Shown piece after piece: positions 5,896-13,084 of a stretch of DNA of 13,084 nt. The stretch is from Clostridiales bacterium (GTDB lineage: Bacteria; Bacillota; Clostridia; Christensenellales; Aristaeellaceae), in assembly GCA_012513735.1 (NCBI GenBank), contig JAAZBR010000111.1:1-13084 (forward strand), in the 5' to 3' direction. Under the pieces are notes generated by a model. That model worked only from the letters and a program-made list of their open reading frames with translations. It was not told the origin of the DNA and did no database searches. The position numbers were made by a program, and so were the translations under genes. Every line of letters starts with the position of its first letter. The stretch's first letter is position 1.

Positions 5896-7698
5896 ATGCC
5901 CGAAATTCGCGGCAACACCGACGGTATACGCAAAAGCTTTTTAGAGGAATTACAGGCGCTGTACGACTACCAGGTCGACGGCGACCTTTTCCTGCCCCCG
6001 GATCTGGCGGAGACGATGGCCGCCTACAGCGCCCGCATCAACCGTGAGATCTCGTTGTACATCTCCCGGGGCGGCGAGGTGCTGGATGTTTCCATAGGTT
6101 ATCTGGACAACGTGGCGCTGGAGGAGATCCGCCTGCGCCGCAGCCAGGAGCGCTTGTCCATGGTGCGCTGTGTGCACACCCATCCGGGCGGCAGCGCCGA
6201 GCTGTCCGATGTGGACCTGACCGCCCTCAAAACCCTGTGGCTGGATGCCATGTGCGCCATTGGTGTAGATGGTCAAGGCAGAGTAACAGGTGTCAGCGCT
6301 GCCTTTCTGGGTGAACGTGTGAATGGTTCGCCCCAGCCCAAGGTATGGCCCACGGTGGCCCTGGAACAGATGCCCCAATGGGAGTGGCTGCAGCAGATTT
6401 TGCACAGCGATGCCGAGGTGTTGTTAGGCAGTGACCGGCTGCTGAACGAAAAAGAACGTGCCATTCTGGTGTCGACAGACAGCGAAAACTCACTGGACGA
6501 GCTGGCTGCGCTGGCCGAAAGCGCCGGCGCCGATGTGGTGGGTAAATACCTGCAGATACGCAGCAGCCCGGACCCTGCCACCTATGTAGGCAGCGGCAAG
6601 GCCGGTGAGCTGGCATTGGAAGCCCAGGCGCTGGAAGCTGATCTGCTGATTGTGGATGATGAACTGTCCAGCGCCCAGCAGGGACGTCTGGAAGAAATTG
6701 TCGGCCTGCGTGTGGTGGACCGGACAACGCTGATCCTGGACATTTTTGCGCTGAATGCTGTCACCAGCGAAGGCAAGCTTCAGGTGGAGCTGGCGCAGCT
6801 CAAATACCGCTCCAGCCACCTGAAGGGACAGGGGGTCGTCCTGTCCCGTCTGCTGGGTGGCATCGGCGTGCGCGGCCCGGGTGAAAGCAAGCTGGAGATG
6901 GACCGCCGACACATCCGCGAACGCATGAACCAGTTGAGCGGCGAGCTGAAGAAGATGGAGCGTCAGCGCGCTGTGCGCCGCAAGGGCCGGGACCGCAACG
7001 CCGTGCCGGTGGTGGCGTTGGTGGGGTATACAAACGCTGGCAAAAGCTCCCTGCTCAACCGGCTTTCAGGGGCAGATGTGCTGGTGAAGGACCAGCTGTT
7101 TGCCACATTGGATGCTGTCAACCGCCGTGTAGAGCTGCCGGATGGCGATGCCTTTGTGCTGGTGGACACGGTAGGGTTTATTAACAAGTTGCCCACCGAC
7201 CTGATTGAGGCCTTTCATTCCACCCTGGAGGAAGCTACGCTGGCCGATGTGCTGGTTATTGTATCCGATGCCTCCTCGCCCGATCTGCTTGCCCAACGGC
7301 AGGTGGTGGAAACGGTGTTGGCCAAGCTGGAGGCACAGCACCAGCCTCGCATTGAGGTGCTGAACAAGTCGGACGTCGCGCCCCCCAGTGCTTACCAGGC
7401 CATTCCGGGCGCCCTGCATGTGTCTGCGGTGACCGGCCAGGGCATTGACAAGCTGCTGTCCGAAATTGCGCGTCAACTTCGCCTGCGGGAGCAGCCCTAT
7501 TTGCTGCTGGTTCCTTTTTCGCAGTACAGTATGCTGAATGATCTGCGTTCCCTGGGCCGTGTGCTGAGTGAAGAACACCGCATGGATGGCACTTTGGTGC
7601 GCGCCATGCTGGACAAGTCAGCGTGGGGGCGTCTTTGCTCCAGGTATGAGGATTTGAAACCTCTGGAATCACAGGTGGAAGAAGAGGAGGAGGTATGA
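5896..7698 (+). CDS. hflX: Long-form HflX GTPase with JAMM-like N-terminal domain
   Basis: HflX is a ribosome-binding GTPase that splits stalled or hibernating 70S ribosomes. At 600 residues it is about 170 longer than E. coli HflX. Residues about 190-370 are the HflX nucleotide-binding-like and coiled-coil region: YVGSGKAGEL, the conserved VVDRTTLILDIFA, and GVRGPGESKLEMDRR. The G domain has GYTNAGKS (377-384), FATLDAV, DTVGF (Asp424), NKSD (490-493) and SAVTGQG. The first 180 residues, opening with GNTDGIRKSFLEELQ, contain HTHPGGSAELSDVD (His94, His96, Ser104, Asp107) and an upstream Glu51, the complete spacing of a JAMM metalloprotease site. I recall similar long HflX proteins in Clostridia, so the fusion itself is probably lineage-typical. 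An AAGGAG sequence precedes the start. The stop overlaps the next start (ATGA). Confidence 0.95.
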   Translation: MPEIRGNTDGIRKSFLEELQALYDYQVDGDLFLPPDLAETMAAYSARINREISLYISRGGEVLDVSIGYLDNVALEEIRLRRSQERLSMVRCVHTHPGGSAELSDVDLTALKTLWLDAMCAIGVDGQGRVTGVSAAFLGERVNGSPQPKVWPTVALEQMPQWEWLQQILHSDAEVLLGSDRLLNEKERAILVSTDSENSLDELAALAESAGADVVGKYLQIRSSPDPATYVGSGKAGELALEAQALEADLLIVDDELSSAQQGRLEEIVGLRVVDRTTLILDIFALNAVTSEGKLQVELAQLKYRSSHLKGQGVVLSRLLGGIGVRGPGESKLEMDRRHIRERMNQLSGELKKMERQRAVRRKGRDRNAVPVVALVGYTNAGKSSLLNRLSGADVLVKDQLFATLDAVNRRVELPDGDAFVLVDTVGFINKLPTDLIEAFHSTLEEATLADVLVIVSDASSPDLLAQRQVVETVLAKLEAQHQPRIEVLNKSDVAPPSAYQAIPGALHVSAVTGQGIDKLLSEIARQLRLREQPYLLLVPFSQYSMLNDLRSLGRVLSEEHRMDGTLVRAMLDKSAWGRLCSRYEDLKPLESQVEEEEEV

Positions 7699-8519
7699 TC
7701 AGAAGAATCGCTGCACTGGTTGTGACCCTCTTCCTGTTGCTGGCAGGCTTTGCACCTTCTGCTGCACAGGCAGACCCTGTGTGGCAGTTTCCGCTGGCCG
7801 CCAACCTGGTGGAGGACAGGGAGGGCTTGCTAATTGCCATCAATAAGGACAAGCGGCTGGAAGCTGGCTATGTTCCCTTCAACCTGGTGCCGCTTCAACT
7901 GCGGGCAGTCGGTAGGGGACATCAGCTGCGCCGGGAGGCCGCGGAGGCCCTGACCGCTATGTTTGCTGAGGCGGAGGCCGCGGGGTTCAAGCTGTATGTG
8001 AAAAGCGCCTATCGCAGCTATCAGACGCAGAGCTCCATGTACGCAAATCGCCTGGAAAAGTACCGGAAGGACGATGGGGTGGTGGCTGTGCCCGGCTCAT
8101 CTGACCATCAGACGGGTCTGGGGGTGGACGTGCTCAACTATGCGTGGACTCAGAAGGACGGGATGACCCCCGCCTTTGGTGAGACCGAAGAGGCAAAGTG
8201 GATGGAGGCCAACTGTGCGCGCTTTGGCTTCATCATCCGTTACCTGCCGGAAAAGCAGGAGATCACGGGTATCATCTATGAGCCCTGGCATCTGCGCTAC
8301 GTGGGGGAAGAGGTGGCAGCCTACATCATGGAGAACCGCTTGTCCCTTGAGGAGTTTGATGACCAGGTGGCCCAGGCCATCGCCAGCTATGAGGCGGCAG
8401 GGGGCGACTATGCGGCGCTGTGCCGCGAACTCAATGCCCTGCCAGTGCCCAAAAAGCTGGCTGAAACCGATGAGGAGGGGGATGGCGAGGTCTCCCTATT
8501 TTACCAAAAGAACCCCTGA
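7695..8519 (+). CDS. VanY-type D-alanyl-D-alanine carboxypeptidase, secreted (copy 1)
   Basis: This is a zinc D,D-carboxypeptidase of the VanY/M15B family, trimming the terminal D-Ala of peptidoglycan stem peptides outside the membrane. The 274-residue precursor has a signal peptide, IRRIAALVVTLFLLLAGFA, with likely cleavage after Ala26 (AAQA-D). The catalytic region shows SAYRSYQTQ, SSDHQTGLGVD (zinc ligands His138 and Asp145), and EPWHLRYVG (Glu196 as base, His199 as third ligand). A C-terminal tail of about 70 residues is helical in look, then acidic, and ends GEVSLFYQKNP. A strong GGAGG run precedes the ATG, which overlaps the hflX stop. A second copy follows. There are no vanH, vanA or vanX genes here, so ordinary wall maturation is likelier than glycopeptide resistance. 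Confidence 0.92.
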   Translation: MIRRIAALVVTLFLLLAGFAPSAAQADPVWQFPLAANLVEDREGLLIAINKDKRLEAGYVPFNLVPLQLRAVGRGHQLRREAAEALTAMFAEAEAAGFKLYVKSAYRSYQTQSSMYANRLEKYRKDDGVVAVPGSSDHQTGLGVDVLNYAWTQKDGMTPAFGETEEAKWMEANCARFGFIIRYLPEKQEITGIIYEPWHLRYVGEEVAAYIMENRLSLEEFDDQVAQAIASYEAAGGDYAALCRELNALPVPKKLAETDEEGDGEVSLFYQKNP

Positions 8520-8528
8520 GGAGTTGAC

Positions 8529-9536
8529 ATGAAGAAGCTATGGAGCGCCTTGCTTGCCCTGCTGCTTGCCTGCCAGATGATGGCGGGCCTGGCGGAAGAG
8601 CCGCCGGATATTGAGCTGCCGGAGGAAACACAGGGTCCCTCAGCAGAACCCACAGCTGCCCCAGGAGTGTCGTGGCTTGATATGGACGGCATCCTGTGTT
8701 TGGTCAACCGCGATAAAAAGATCACGAAGGCCTATGTGCCCGCAGACCTCATTACCCCTCGGGTGGCCACCCGCAAGAAGGGGATGGAGGAGAAGATCCT
8801 GCTGCGCCGGGAAGCGGCCCGGGCGCTGGAGGAGTTGTTTGCCGCAGCCCAGCGGGAGGCCAATCACATACTGTATGCGGCCAGCGGCTACCGTAGCTTT
8901 GGTATTCAGCAGCTTCTGTTCAACACCAAGGTGGAAGCCGTGGGCAGCAAGGAGGCCGCCCAGCGCACCGTGGCCCCTGCCGGCGCCAGCGAGCATCAGC
9001 TGGGCCTGGCCATGGACATCCAGTCGCCCAACCAGCTCAACCTGAATCGTGCCTTCGGCGACACTGAAGAGGGCAAATGGGTGGCAGAAAACGCCCAGCG
9101 CTTTGGCTTTATTATCCGCTATCAGAAGGACTGGACCAAGATCACCGGCTATGCCTACGAGCCCTGGCATATCCGTTATGTGGGTGTGGCCCATGCCAAG
9201 GCCATGCACGCCCTGCAGATCCCCATGGAAACGTATATCGAGCATATTGCTTCCTTGCCTGAATATGTGCTGCGTGGGGGTACCGACTACCTGTTTGTTG
9301 GCCTGGTGAGCGACCGGTTGGCGGAGAAGCCTGTTGTACAGAGCTTTCCTTCAGCACCCGAGGATGCCAATGCCGTTCTGCGGGCGGCCACGGTGCCGTA
9401 TCTGCCGGAGGGTACCAGCTATGAGGCCGCTCTGTGGGCGGTATACCCCACGCCGCGGCCCACAGCCGGCCCCCGTGTGGATCTTGATGAGGAGACCTCC
9501 CTGTTCTCCTCCAGTGCCGGTGACATCGCTGATTGA
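8529..9536 (+). CDS. VanY-type D-alanyl-D-alanine carboxypeptidase, exported (copy 2)
   Basis: This is a paralogue of the preceding gene, 335 residues. The shared core runs in the same order: an NRDKKITKAYVPADL-like N-terminal block, LLRREAARALEELF, SGYRSFGIQQ, ASEHQLGLAMDIQ (zinc ligands His156 and Asp163), NAQRFGFIIRY, and EPWHIRYVG (Glu211, His214). The leader is MKKLWSALLALLLACQMMAGLA. It could be cut after Ala22, or at Cys15 as a lipoprotein (LLAC is an imperfect lipobox), so anchoring is uncertain. A proline/acid-rich linker follows. The roughly 100 residues after the catalytic core (LRGGTDYLFVGLV onward) match nothing I recognise and are absent from copy 1. GAGGAG overlaps the stop of copy 1 and sits just before the ATG. 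The next gene starts inside this one. Confidence 0.92.
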   Translation: MKKLWSALLALLLACQMMAGLAEEPPDIELPEETQGPSAEPTAAPGVSWLDMDGILCLVNRDKKITKAYVPADLITPRVATRKKGMEEKILLRREAARALEELFAAAQREANHILYAASGYRSFGIQQLLFNTKVEAVGSKEAAQRTVAPAGASEHQLGLAMDIQSPNQLNLNRAFGDTEEGKWVAENAQRFGFIIRYQKDWTKITGYAYEPWHIRYVGVAHAKAMHALQIPMETYIEHIASLPEYVLRGGTDYLFVGLVSDRLAEKPVVQSFPSAPEDANAVLRAATVPYLPEGTSYEAALWAVYPTPRPTAGPRVDLDEETSLFSSSAGDIAD

Positions 9537-10668
9537 CAAGCTGCGGCGTGCGCAGCCCATCAGGCAACCGGCGGTCAGGAGGGATACGGACGGCTGTCTT
9601 GTTCGCATATACGATCACGCCTGTGGGGAGTTTCCGGCCCAGGTTCTGACTAAGGAAAACCTACGCCTGATGACCGGTACGGATGCTCCGCGGGATATCG
9701 CCCCCGGGGAGCTGCTTTTTCTGGATACCGAGACCACCGGCCTGCAGGGGGGCGCGGGTACCGTGGCGTTTCTGGTGGGCCTGGGACAGTTTGAGCAGGA
9801 CCGGTTTCAAGTGCGGCAGTACCTGATGCGGGACTATGATGAGGAACCCTATCTGCTAGGCGCGGTGCTGCAAGCGCTGAGCCAGGCAGGCATGGTGATC
9901 ACCTTCAATGGCGCTTCCTTTGACATACCGCTGCTGGAGAGCCGCTTGGTGATGAACCGTCTGCGCATGTCCCAGCCTGTCCCTGCCCATGTGGATCTGC
10001 TGCATGTGGCGCGCCGGGTGTTCAAGCTGCGCCTGGGTCGTTGTAACCTGTCCCGGCTGGAGGCAGAGGTATTCGGTGCGCCGCGGGGGGATGACCTGCC
10101 GGGCAGCGAGGTACCCGCAAGGTATTTCCGCTACCTGCAGACAAGGGAGCTGGCGCTGCTGGATGATATCCTGCAGCACAATGCACAGGATATCCTGTCG
10201 CTGGCACGGCTGCTGTTTGCCCTGCAGACGCTGCACGAGCGTCCCCTAACCGCCCGGGACCAGCGGGACCTGTTCAGCTTGGGCAAGGTGTATGAGAAAC
10301 GTGGTGAACATGCCCGCGCCCAAGTTTGCTATCGTGCTTGCGATGGGGAGAATTTGCGGGAGATGGTACAGCTTCGTCTGGCGTCCCTGCAGCGGCGCAG
10401 GGGAGATCCCAAAGAGGCGGCGGACACATACGAACGGCTGCGCCTCACCGGCGGAGGCGGTGCGCGGGTGTACATTGAGCTGAGCAAGATCTATGAGCAC
10501 CGCTTCAAGGCACCCGACCGCGCACTTGCCATTGCCAACCAGGGCATGCTATATTTATCGGAGCGTCTTGGCGCATCGGCGGAGGATCACCCGGATTTCC
10601 GCGACCTGTCGCACCGTGCGCAGCGTTTGATTAAACGAACTGGAGGAAAAGCACGTGGGCCTTCTTGA
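9520..10668 (+). CDS. YprB-like RNase H-fold (DEDD) 3'-5' exonuclease-type protein
   Basis: The 382-residue product resembles B. subtilis YprB, a ribonuclease-H-like protein with a helical-repeat tail whose role is not settled. The DEDD metal-binding set is visible: FLDTETTG (Asp69, Glu71), ITFNGASFD (Asp135) and QHNAQDILSLARLL (His220, Asp224). HVDLLHVARR and a region resembling the YprB core lie between. Residues about 240-382 form TPR-like helices (FSLGKVYEKRGEHARAQVCY, KEAADTYERL, IYEHRFKAPDRALAIANQGM). The frame is open far upstream inside copy 2 of the carboxypeptidase. I chose GTG 9520 because its TSLIDKLRRAQ start matches the YprB N-terminus (MSLKGKLQRM). No good ribosome-binding sequence is seen, so reinitiation after the overlapping stop is likely and the start is uncertain. 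Confidence 0.85.
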   Translation: MTSLIDKLRRAQPIRQPAVRRDTDGCLVRIYDHACGEFPAQVLTKENLRLMTGTDAPRDIAPGELLFLDTETTGLQGGAGTVAFLVGLGQFEQDRFQVRQYLMRDYDEEPYLLGAVLQALSQAGMVITFNGASFDIPLLESRLVMNRLRMSQPVPAHVDLLHVARRVFKLRLGRCNLSRLEAEVFGAPRGDDLPGSEVPARYFRYLQTRELALLDDILQHNAQDILSLARLLFALQTLHERPLTARDQRDLFSLGKVYEKRGEHARAQVCYRACDGENLREMVQLRLASLQRRRGDPKEAADTYERLRLTGGGGARVYIELSKIYEHRFKAPDRALAIANQGMLYLSERLGASAEDHPDFRDLSHRAQRLIKRTGGKARGPS

Positions 10669-11362
10669 TGGCTTCAAAATACGATCTGCAATAAAAATGC
10701 AACAAAACGGGGATGTGGAGGGAGCCAAGCAGGCTTACGAAGAGCTGTGGGTCGCCGGCATCTACCGCCCGATCTATATTTTGCCGTATTCTGTGTTGCT
10801 GCTGCGCGAGGGCACGCCGGAGAGCTACGCTAAGGCCAAGACCATTCTGGCCAAGGTGCAGCGATCCCCCGAGCTGGATGCTGAGGGACGCCCTCAACTG
10901 CTGATGAACTACGCCGTTGCCGACTGGAAGCTTGGCAACCACGAGAAGGCGATCAAGCTGCTGGAGGCTTCCCACCGGGAAAATGTGTGCGGTCTTACCT
11001 ATCAAACGCTGGGTTTCCTTTACGTGGAACAGGGTGACTTGGAGAAGGCGCTCCCCTATAATGAAGAAGCGCTGGAGTATGACGACGAGGACAGCGTGTG
11101 CCTGGACAACATGGGCCAGCTCTATTACCGCCTTCTGAATGATAAGGAGAAGGCTAAGCCGTACTTTGACAAGGCCCATGAAATCAAGCCTAGCCAGATC
11201 GATACGCTGTGGTTCCTCTCCCGCTACGACCTGGAAAAGGGGGACACCAAGGCGGCTCTGGAGAAGTTGCAAACAGCGGCGGAGGGGCGTTTCTCCCCGC
11301 TGAATTATGTCACTCTGGAACAGGTGGAGGCTGAGATTGCCCGCCTTCAGAAAGATGCCTAA
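10655..11362 (+). CDS. Tetratricopeptide repeat protein
   Basis: This 235-residue cytoplasmic protein is built of TPR-like helix pairs. The clear ones are MNYAVADWKLGNHEKAIKLL (about 87-106), YQTLGFLYVEQGDLEKALPYNEEAL (about 116-140) and DNMGQLYYRLLNDKEKAKPYFDKAHEI, then LWFLSRYDLEKGDTKAALEKLQ. No signal peptide or enzyme motif is present. A short hydrophobic stretch, RPIYILPYSVLLL, near residue 40 is too short and too interrupted for a confident membrane segment. GTG 10655 is preceded by GGAGG at 10642-10646 and overlaps the end of the YprB-like gene by 14 nt. TPR proteins act as protein-binding scaffolds. The partner is unknown; tight linkage to the nuclease, which itself ends in similar repeats, suggests a shared process. 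Confidence 0.85.
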   Translation: MGLLDGFKIRSAIKMQQNGDVEGAKQAYEELWVAGIYRPIYILPYSVLLLREGTPESYAKAKTILAKVQRSPELDAEGRPQLLMNYAVADWKLGNHEKAIKLLEASHRENVCGLTYQTLGFLYVEQGDLEKALPYNEEALEYDDEDSVCLDNMGQLYYRLLNDKEKAKPYFDKAHEIKPSQIDTLWFLSRYDLEKGDTKAALEKLQTAAEGRFSPLNYVTLEQVEAEIARLQKDA

Positions 11363-11852
11363 GGCAGAACCAAAGGCACTCACTCCCGGGCGTACCCGTG
11401 CAGCAGTGGCGCTGATGGTCACACTGATTGGGACGCTGGTGTTTATCTGGGGCAACTCCCTGGCCAGCAGGGACCAATCGCTACAGCAAAGCGGGTGGGT
11501 GGCCGGCCTGATCAGGCCCCTTGTTTGCTGGCTGCCAGTGTGCTCTTTGCACACGGAAGAGGGGTTGATGCACTTCACGCGCAAACTGGCGCACTTTGCC
11601 GAGTATTTCCTGCTGGGTGGGCAGTTGGCGGGTCTGGCCCTTGTTCTACGCCCCCTTAGGGCCTTTTCTTTTTTTGCGCTGTTGCTGATCGCGTTGCTGG
11701 TTGCCACGGTAGATGAACTTCTGCAGTTTATCAGCGCACGGGCCCCCATGGTAGCGGACATTGTGCTGGATGGTATGGGGGCTTCTGCCGGCATAGCCCT
11801 TGTGCTGGGGATTGATTTCATCATTCGCAGGAGGAAGTATGGGGTTGCTTGA
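11355..11852 (+). CDS. VanZ-like integral membrane protein
   Basis: The 165-residue product has the VanZ-family signature: RKLAHFAEYFLLG (residues 76-88), a loop with DELLQ (120-124), then DIVLDGMGASAG. Hydrophobic segments are at about 15-33, 81-98, 100-119 and 133-158, giving a four-helix membrane protein, with the basic end RRRK in the cytoplasm. VanZ from Enterococcus confers low-level teicoplanin resistance by an unknown mechanism; most family members have no known role. ATG 11355 overlaps the TPR gene stop by 8 nt. The ribosome-binding sequence is weak (AGAAAG very close to the ATG), so translational coupling is likely. An upstream in-frame GTG at 11307 would add residues lacking VanZ similarity. 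Confidence 0.88.
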   Translation: MPKAEPKALTPGRTRAAVALMVTLIGTLVFIWGNSLASRDQSLQQSGWVAGLIRPLVCWLPVCSLHTEEGLMHFTRKLAHFAEYFLLGGQLAGLALVLRPLRAFSFFALLLIALLVATVDELLQFISARAPMVADIVLDGMGASAGIALVLGIDFIIRRRKYGVA

Positions 11853-12618
11853 GTCCATTCGACAGGACCCAGCCGGAACGCTGCAGTTTTTGCTGTACAT
11901 GCTGCCGGCTGTGCTGCTGGCGCTGACCTTTCATGAGGTGGCGCATGGATGGGTGGCCTGGCGCTGCGGTGATCCCACCGCCAAACTACAGGGCCGACTC
12001 AGCCTCAACCCGCTGAAGCATTTGAATCCCATTGGCACTCTCAGCATGCTGCTATTGGGTTTTGGGTGGGCCAAGCCGGTGCCGGTCAACCCCTACAACT
12101 ACCGCAATGGCCGTCTGGATGACTTGAAGGTCTCTTTGGCTGGTGTTACCACCAACTTTCTACTATTTCTGGTGAGCACGCTGCTAAGCTATGTGGTGGG
12201 CCTGTTTCTCTATCATCCGCAGGCAGTAGCCCAGGTGGGCATGAAGGCATTCTTGGGGTTTGGTCAGGATTTATACAGCTGGCAGCTGGTGCCCAGCAAC
12301 GACAACATTCTGATGCCATTGATGCAGGTCCCCTGGCTGATCCATGTGCAGCGTTTTCTGCTGCATTTCAGCCGCGTGAACCTGGGTCTCTGCCTGTTCA
12401 ACCTGCTGCCCATACCGCCGCTGGACGGGTTTCACGTATTCAATGATATTCTGCTCAAGGGCAGGTTGCGCATGTCGGGACGTGCCTTCCAGATCACCAT
12501 GGTGGCGCTGATCGTGCTGATGTTTGCCACAGATATTGTGAGCAATGTGGTTTCAGCCGCCTCCAATTTCATCCAAAGCCTGGTGCTGGGCGGCCTGTCG
12601 GCTGTATTTGGGGTATAG
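11839..12618 (+). CDS. M50-family site-2 protease (intramembrane zinc protease)
   Basis: This 259-residue polytopic membrane protein has LTFHEVAHGWVAW (HExxH, His32, Glu33, His36) in the first core helix and LLPIPPLDGFHVF with Asp196 as the third zinc ligand, in the order expected of site-2 proteases. GDPTAKLQGRLSLNPLKHLNPIGTLSML and GWAKPVPVNPYNY are hallmarks of the short, PDZ-less bacterial S2P subgroup. About five to six hydrophobic segments are visible. No substrate is known for this subgroup. ATG 11839 has AGGAGG at 11829-11834, four bases upstream, and overlaps the vanZ-like gene by 14 nt. In Firmicutes this gene often lies just before scpA, as here. Confidence 0.93.
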   Translation: MGLLESIRQDPAGTLQFLLYMLPAVLLALTFHEVAHGWVAWRCGDPTAKLQGRLSLNPLKHLNPIGTLSMLLLGFGWAKPVPVNPYNYRNGRLDDLKVSLAGVTTNFLLFLVSTLLSYVVGLFLYHPQAVAQVGMKAFLGFGQDLYSWQLVPSNDNILMPLMQVPWLIHVQRFLLHFSRVNLGLCLFNLLPIPPLDGFHVFNDILLKGRLRMSGRAFQITMVALIVLMFATDIVSNVVSAASNFIQSLVLGGLSAVFGV

Positions 12619-12619
12619 T

Positions 12620-13084
12620 ATGGCGCTGACATTGCAGCTAAAGGATTTCAGCGGCCCCCTGGATATGCTGCTGCATTTGATCGGCAAGGCCAAGATTGAT
12701 ATCAAGGATATTTTCGTGTCTGAGGTGACCGACCAGTACATCCGTTTTGTCAGAGAGGCAGAAGATGTGGACATGGATGAGGCGTCCAGCTTTATCCAGA
12801 TGGCCGCCACACTGTTGGAAATCAAAACTCGTTCGCTGCTGCCCAAGCCGCCGCCCCCTGAGGAGGAGGACCCGGAGGTTGTTCTGATCCGCCAGTTGGA
12901 GGATTATGCGCTGTTCAAGCAGATCGCGGCGGATATGCAGGGCTTTGAAAAGGCAGCTGCCCGCGTGTATGAGAAACTACCTGAAGAGTACCCTCTGCCG
13001 CCCCAGAGCTTTGATATCCATGGCCTGACCCTGGAGGGGCTGGTGAATGCCTTTGCAATGGTGCTGCAGCGGGCGCCAAGGAGA
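12620..13084 (+). CDS. scpA: Segregation and condensation protein A ScpA, N-terminal part (partial)
   Basis: The first 155 codons of scpA are present and the gene runs off the window. ScpA is the kleisin that bridges the SMC heads and binds ScpB in the condensin complex organising the chromosome. The start, LKDFSGPLDMLLHLIGKAKIDIKDIFVSEVTDQYI, is the conserved N-terminal helix region that contacts the SMC neck. FIQMAATLLEIKTRSLLP follows, then an acidic proline-rich linker (PPPPEEEDPE). The ATG sits one base after the protease stop; no clear Shine-Dalgarno sequence is seen, so coupling to the upstream gene is likely. scpB would be expected next, outside the window. Confidence 0.95.
   Translation, partial: MALTLQLKDFSGPLDMLLHLIGKAKIDIKDIFVSEVTDQYIRFVREAEDVDMDEASSFIQMAATLLEIKTRSLLPKPPPPEEEDPEVVLIRQLEDYALFKQIAADMQGFEKAAARVYEKLPEEYPLPPQSFDIHGLTLEGLVNAFAMVLQRAPRR

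Noticed and set aside
7695..11852. A glycopeptide resistance cluster, because VanY-like and VanZ-like genes are close together
   Set aside because: No vanH, vanA/B ligase, vanX or vanRS genes are present, and these families are common in Firmicutes without resistance functions.
1..13084. CRISPR arrays, tRNA or rRNA genes, toxin-antitoxin or phage-defence genes
   Set aside because: None seen: no regularly spaced repeats, no cloverleaf or CCA-type signals noticed, and every sizeable gene has a housekeeping or wall-related assignment.

Overview
The window reads as a chromosomal housekeeping segment from a fairly GC-rich anaerobic Firmicute, most likely a member of the Clostridia in the broad sense. 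Three things point there: the topA-trmFO-hslV-hslU order, which is the Firmicutes arrangement although xerC and codY are missing; a short Rrf2-iscS-iscU iron-sulfur cluster without hscA, hscB or fdx; and a long HflX, a YprB-type nuclease and ScpA. I cannot name a genus. Every gene I support is on the + strand.

Region 1 (1-3416) holds the last 68 residues of DNA topoisomerase I (zinc-finger tail), then trmFO (folate-dependent tRNA U54 methylation), then the hslV/hslU ATP-dependent protease. The genes overlap or nearly touch, so they look like one transcript. I found no convincing terminator after hslU.

Region 2 (3417-3912) is the only long gap and looks less GC-rich than its surroundings. It holds what I read as a collapsed insertion sequence of about 345 bp. 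On the - strand there is a fragment resembling the C-terminus of an ISAs1-type transposase, and the fragment lies between two imperfect 18-bp inverted repeats. A perfect 13-bp tandem repeat overlaps its right end. Just beyond lies a near-consensus promoter (TTGACA, 17 bp, TATGAT with an extended -10 TG), a perfect 6+2+6 dyad at the expected transcription start, and a very strong Shine-Dalgarno sequence before a GTG start.

Region 3 (3913-13084) runs on from that promoter as a nearly gapless series of eleven genes: an IscR-like Rrf2 regulator, cysteine desulfurase, IscU scaffold, a long HflX GTPase, two tandem VanY-type D,D-carboxypeptidases, a YprB-like RNase H-fold nuclease, a TPR protein, a VanZ-like membrane protein, an M50 site-2 protease and the start of scpA. 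Most junctions are stop/start overlaps, which suggests translational coupling. The first three genes form a self-regulated Fe-S assembly module. The rest mixes ribosome rescue or GTPase function, cell-wall trimming, nucleic-acid processing and the chromosome condensation gene scpA.

The most interesting points are a complete JAMM-type metalloprotease motif in the N-terminal extension of HflX, the IS relic beside the iscR-like promoter, the +1 dyad as a candidate autoregulatory operator, and an IscR-like protein that keeps three cluster cysteines but has Arg where E. coli IscR has its fourth ligand, His107.
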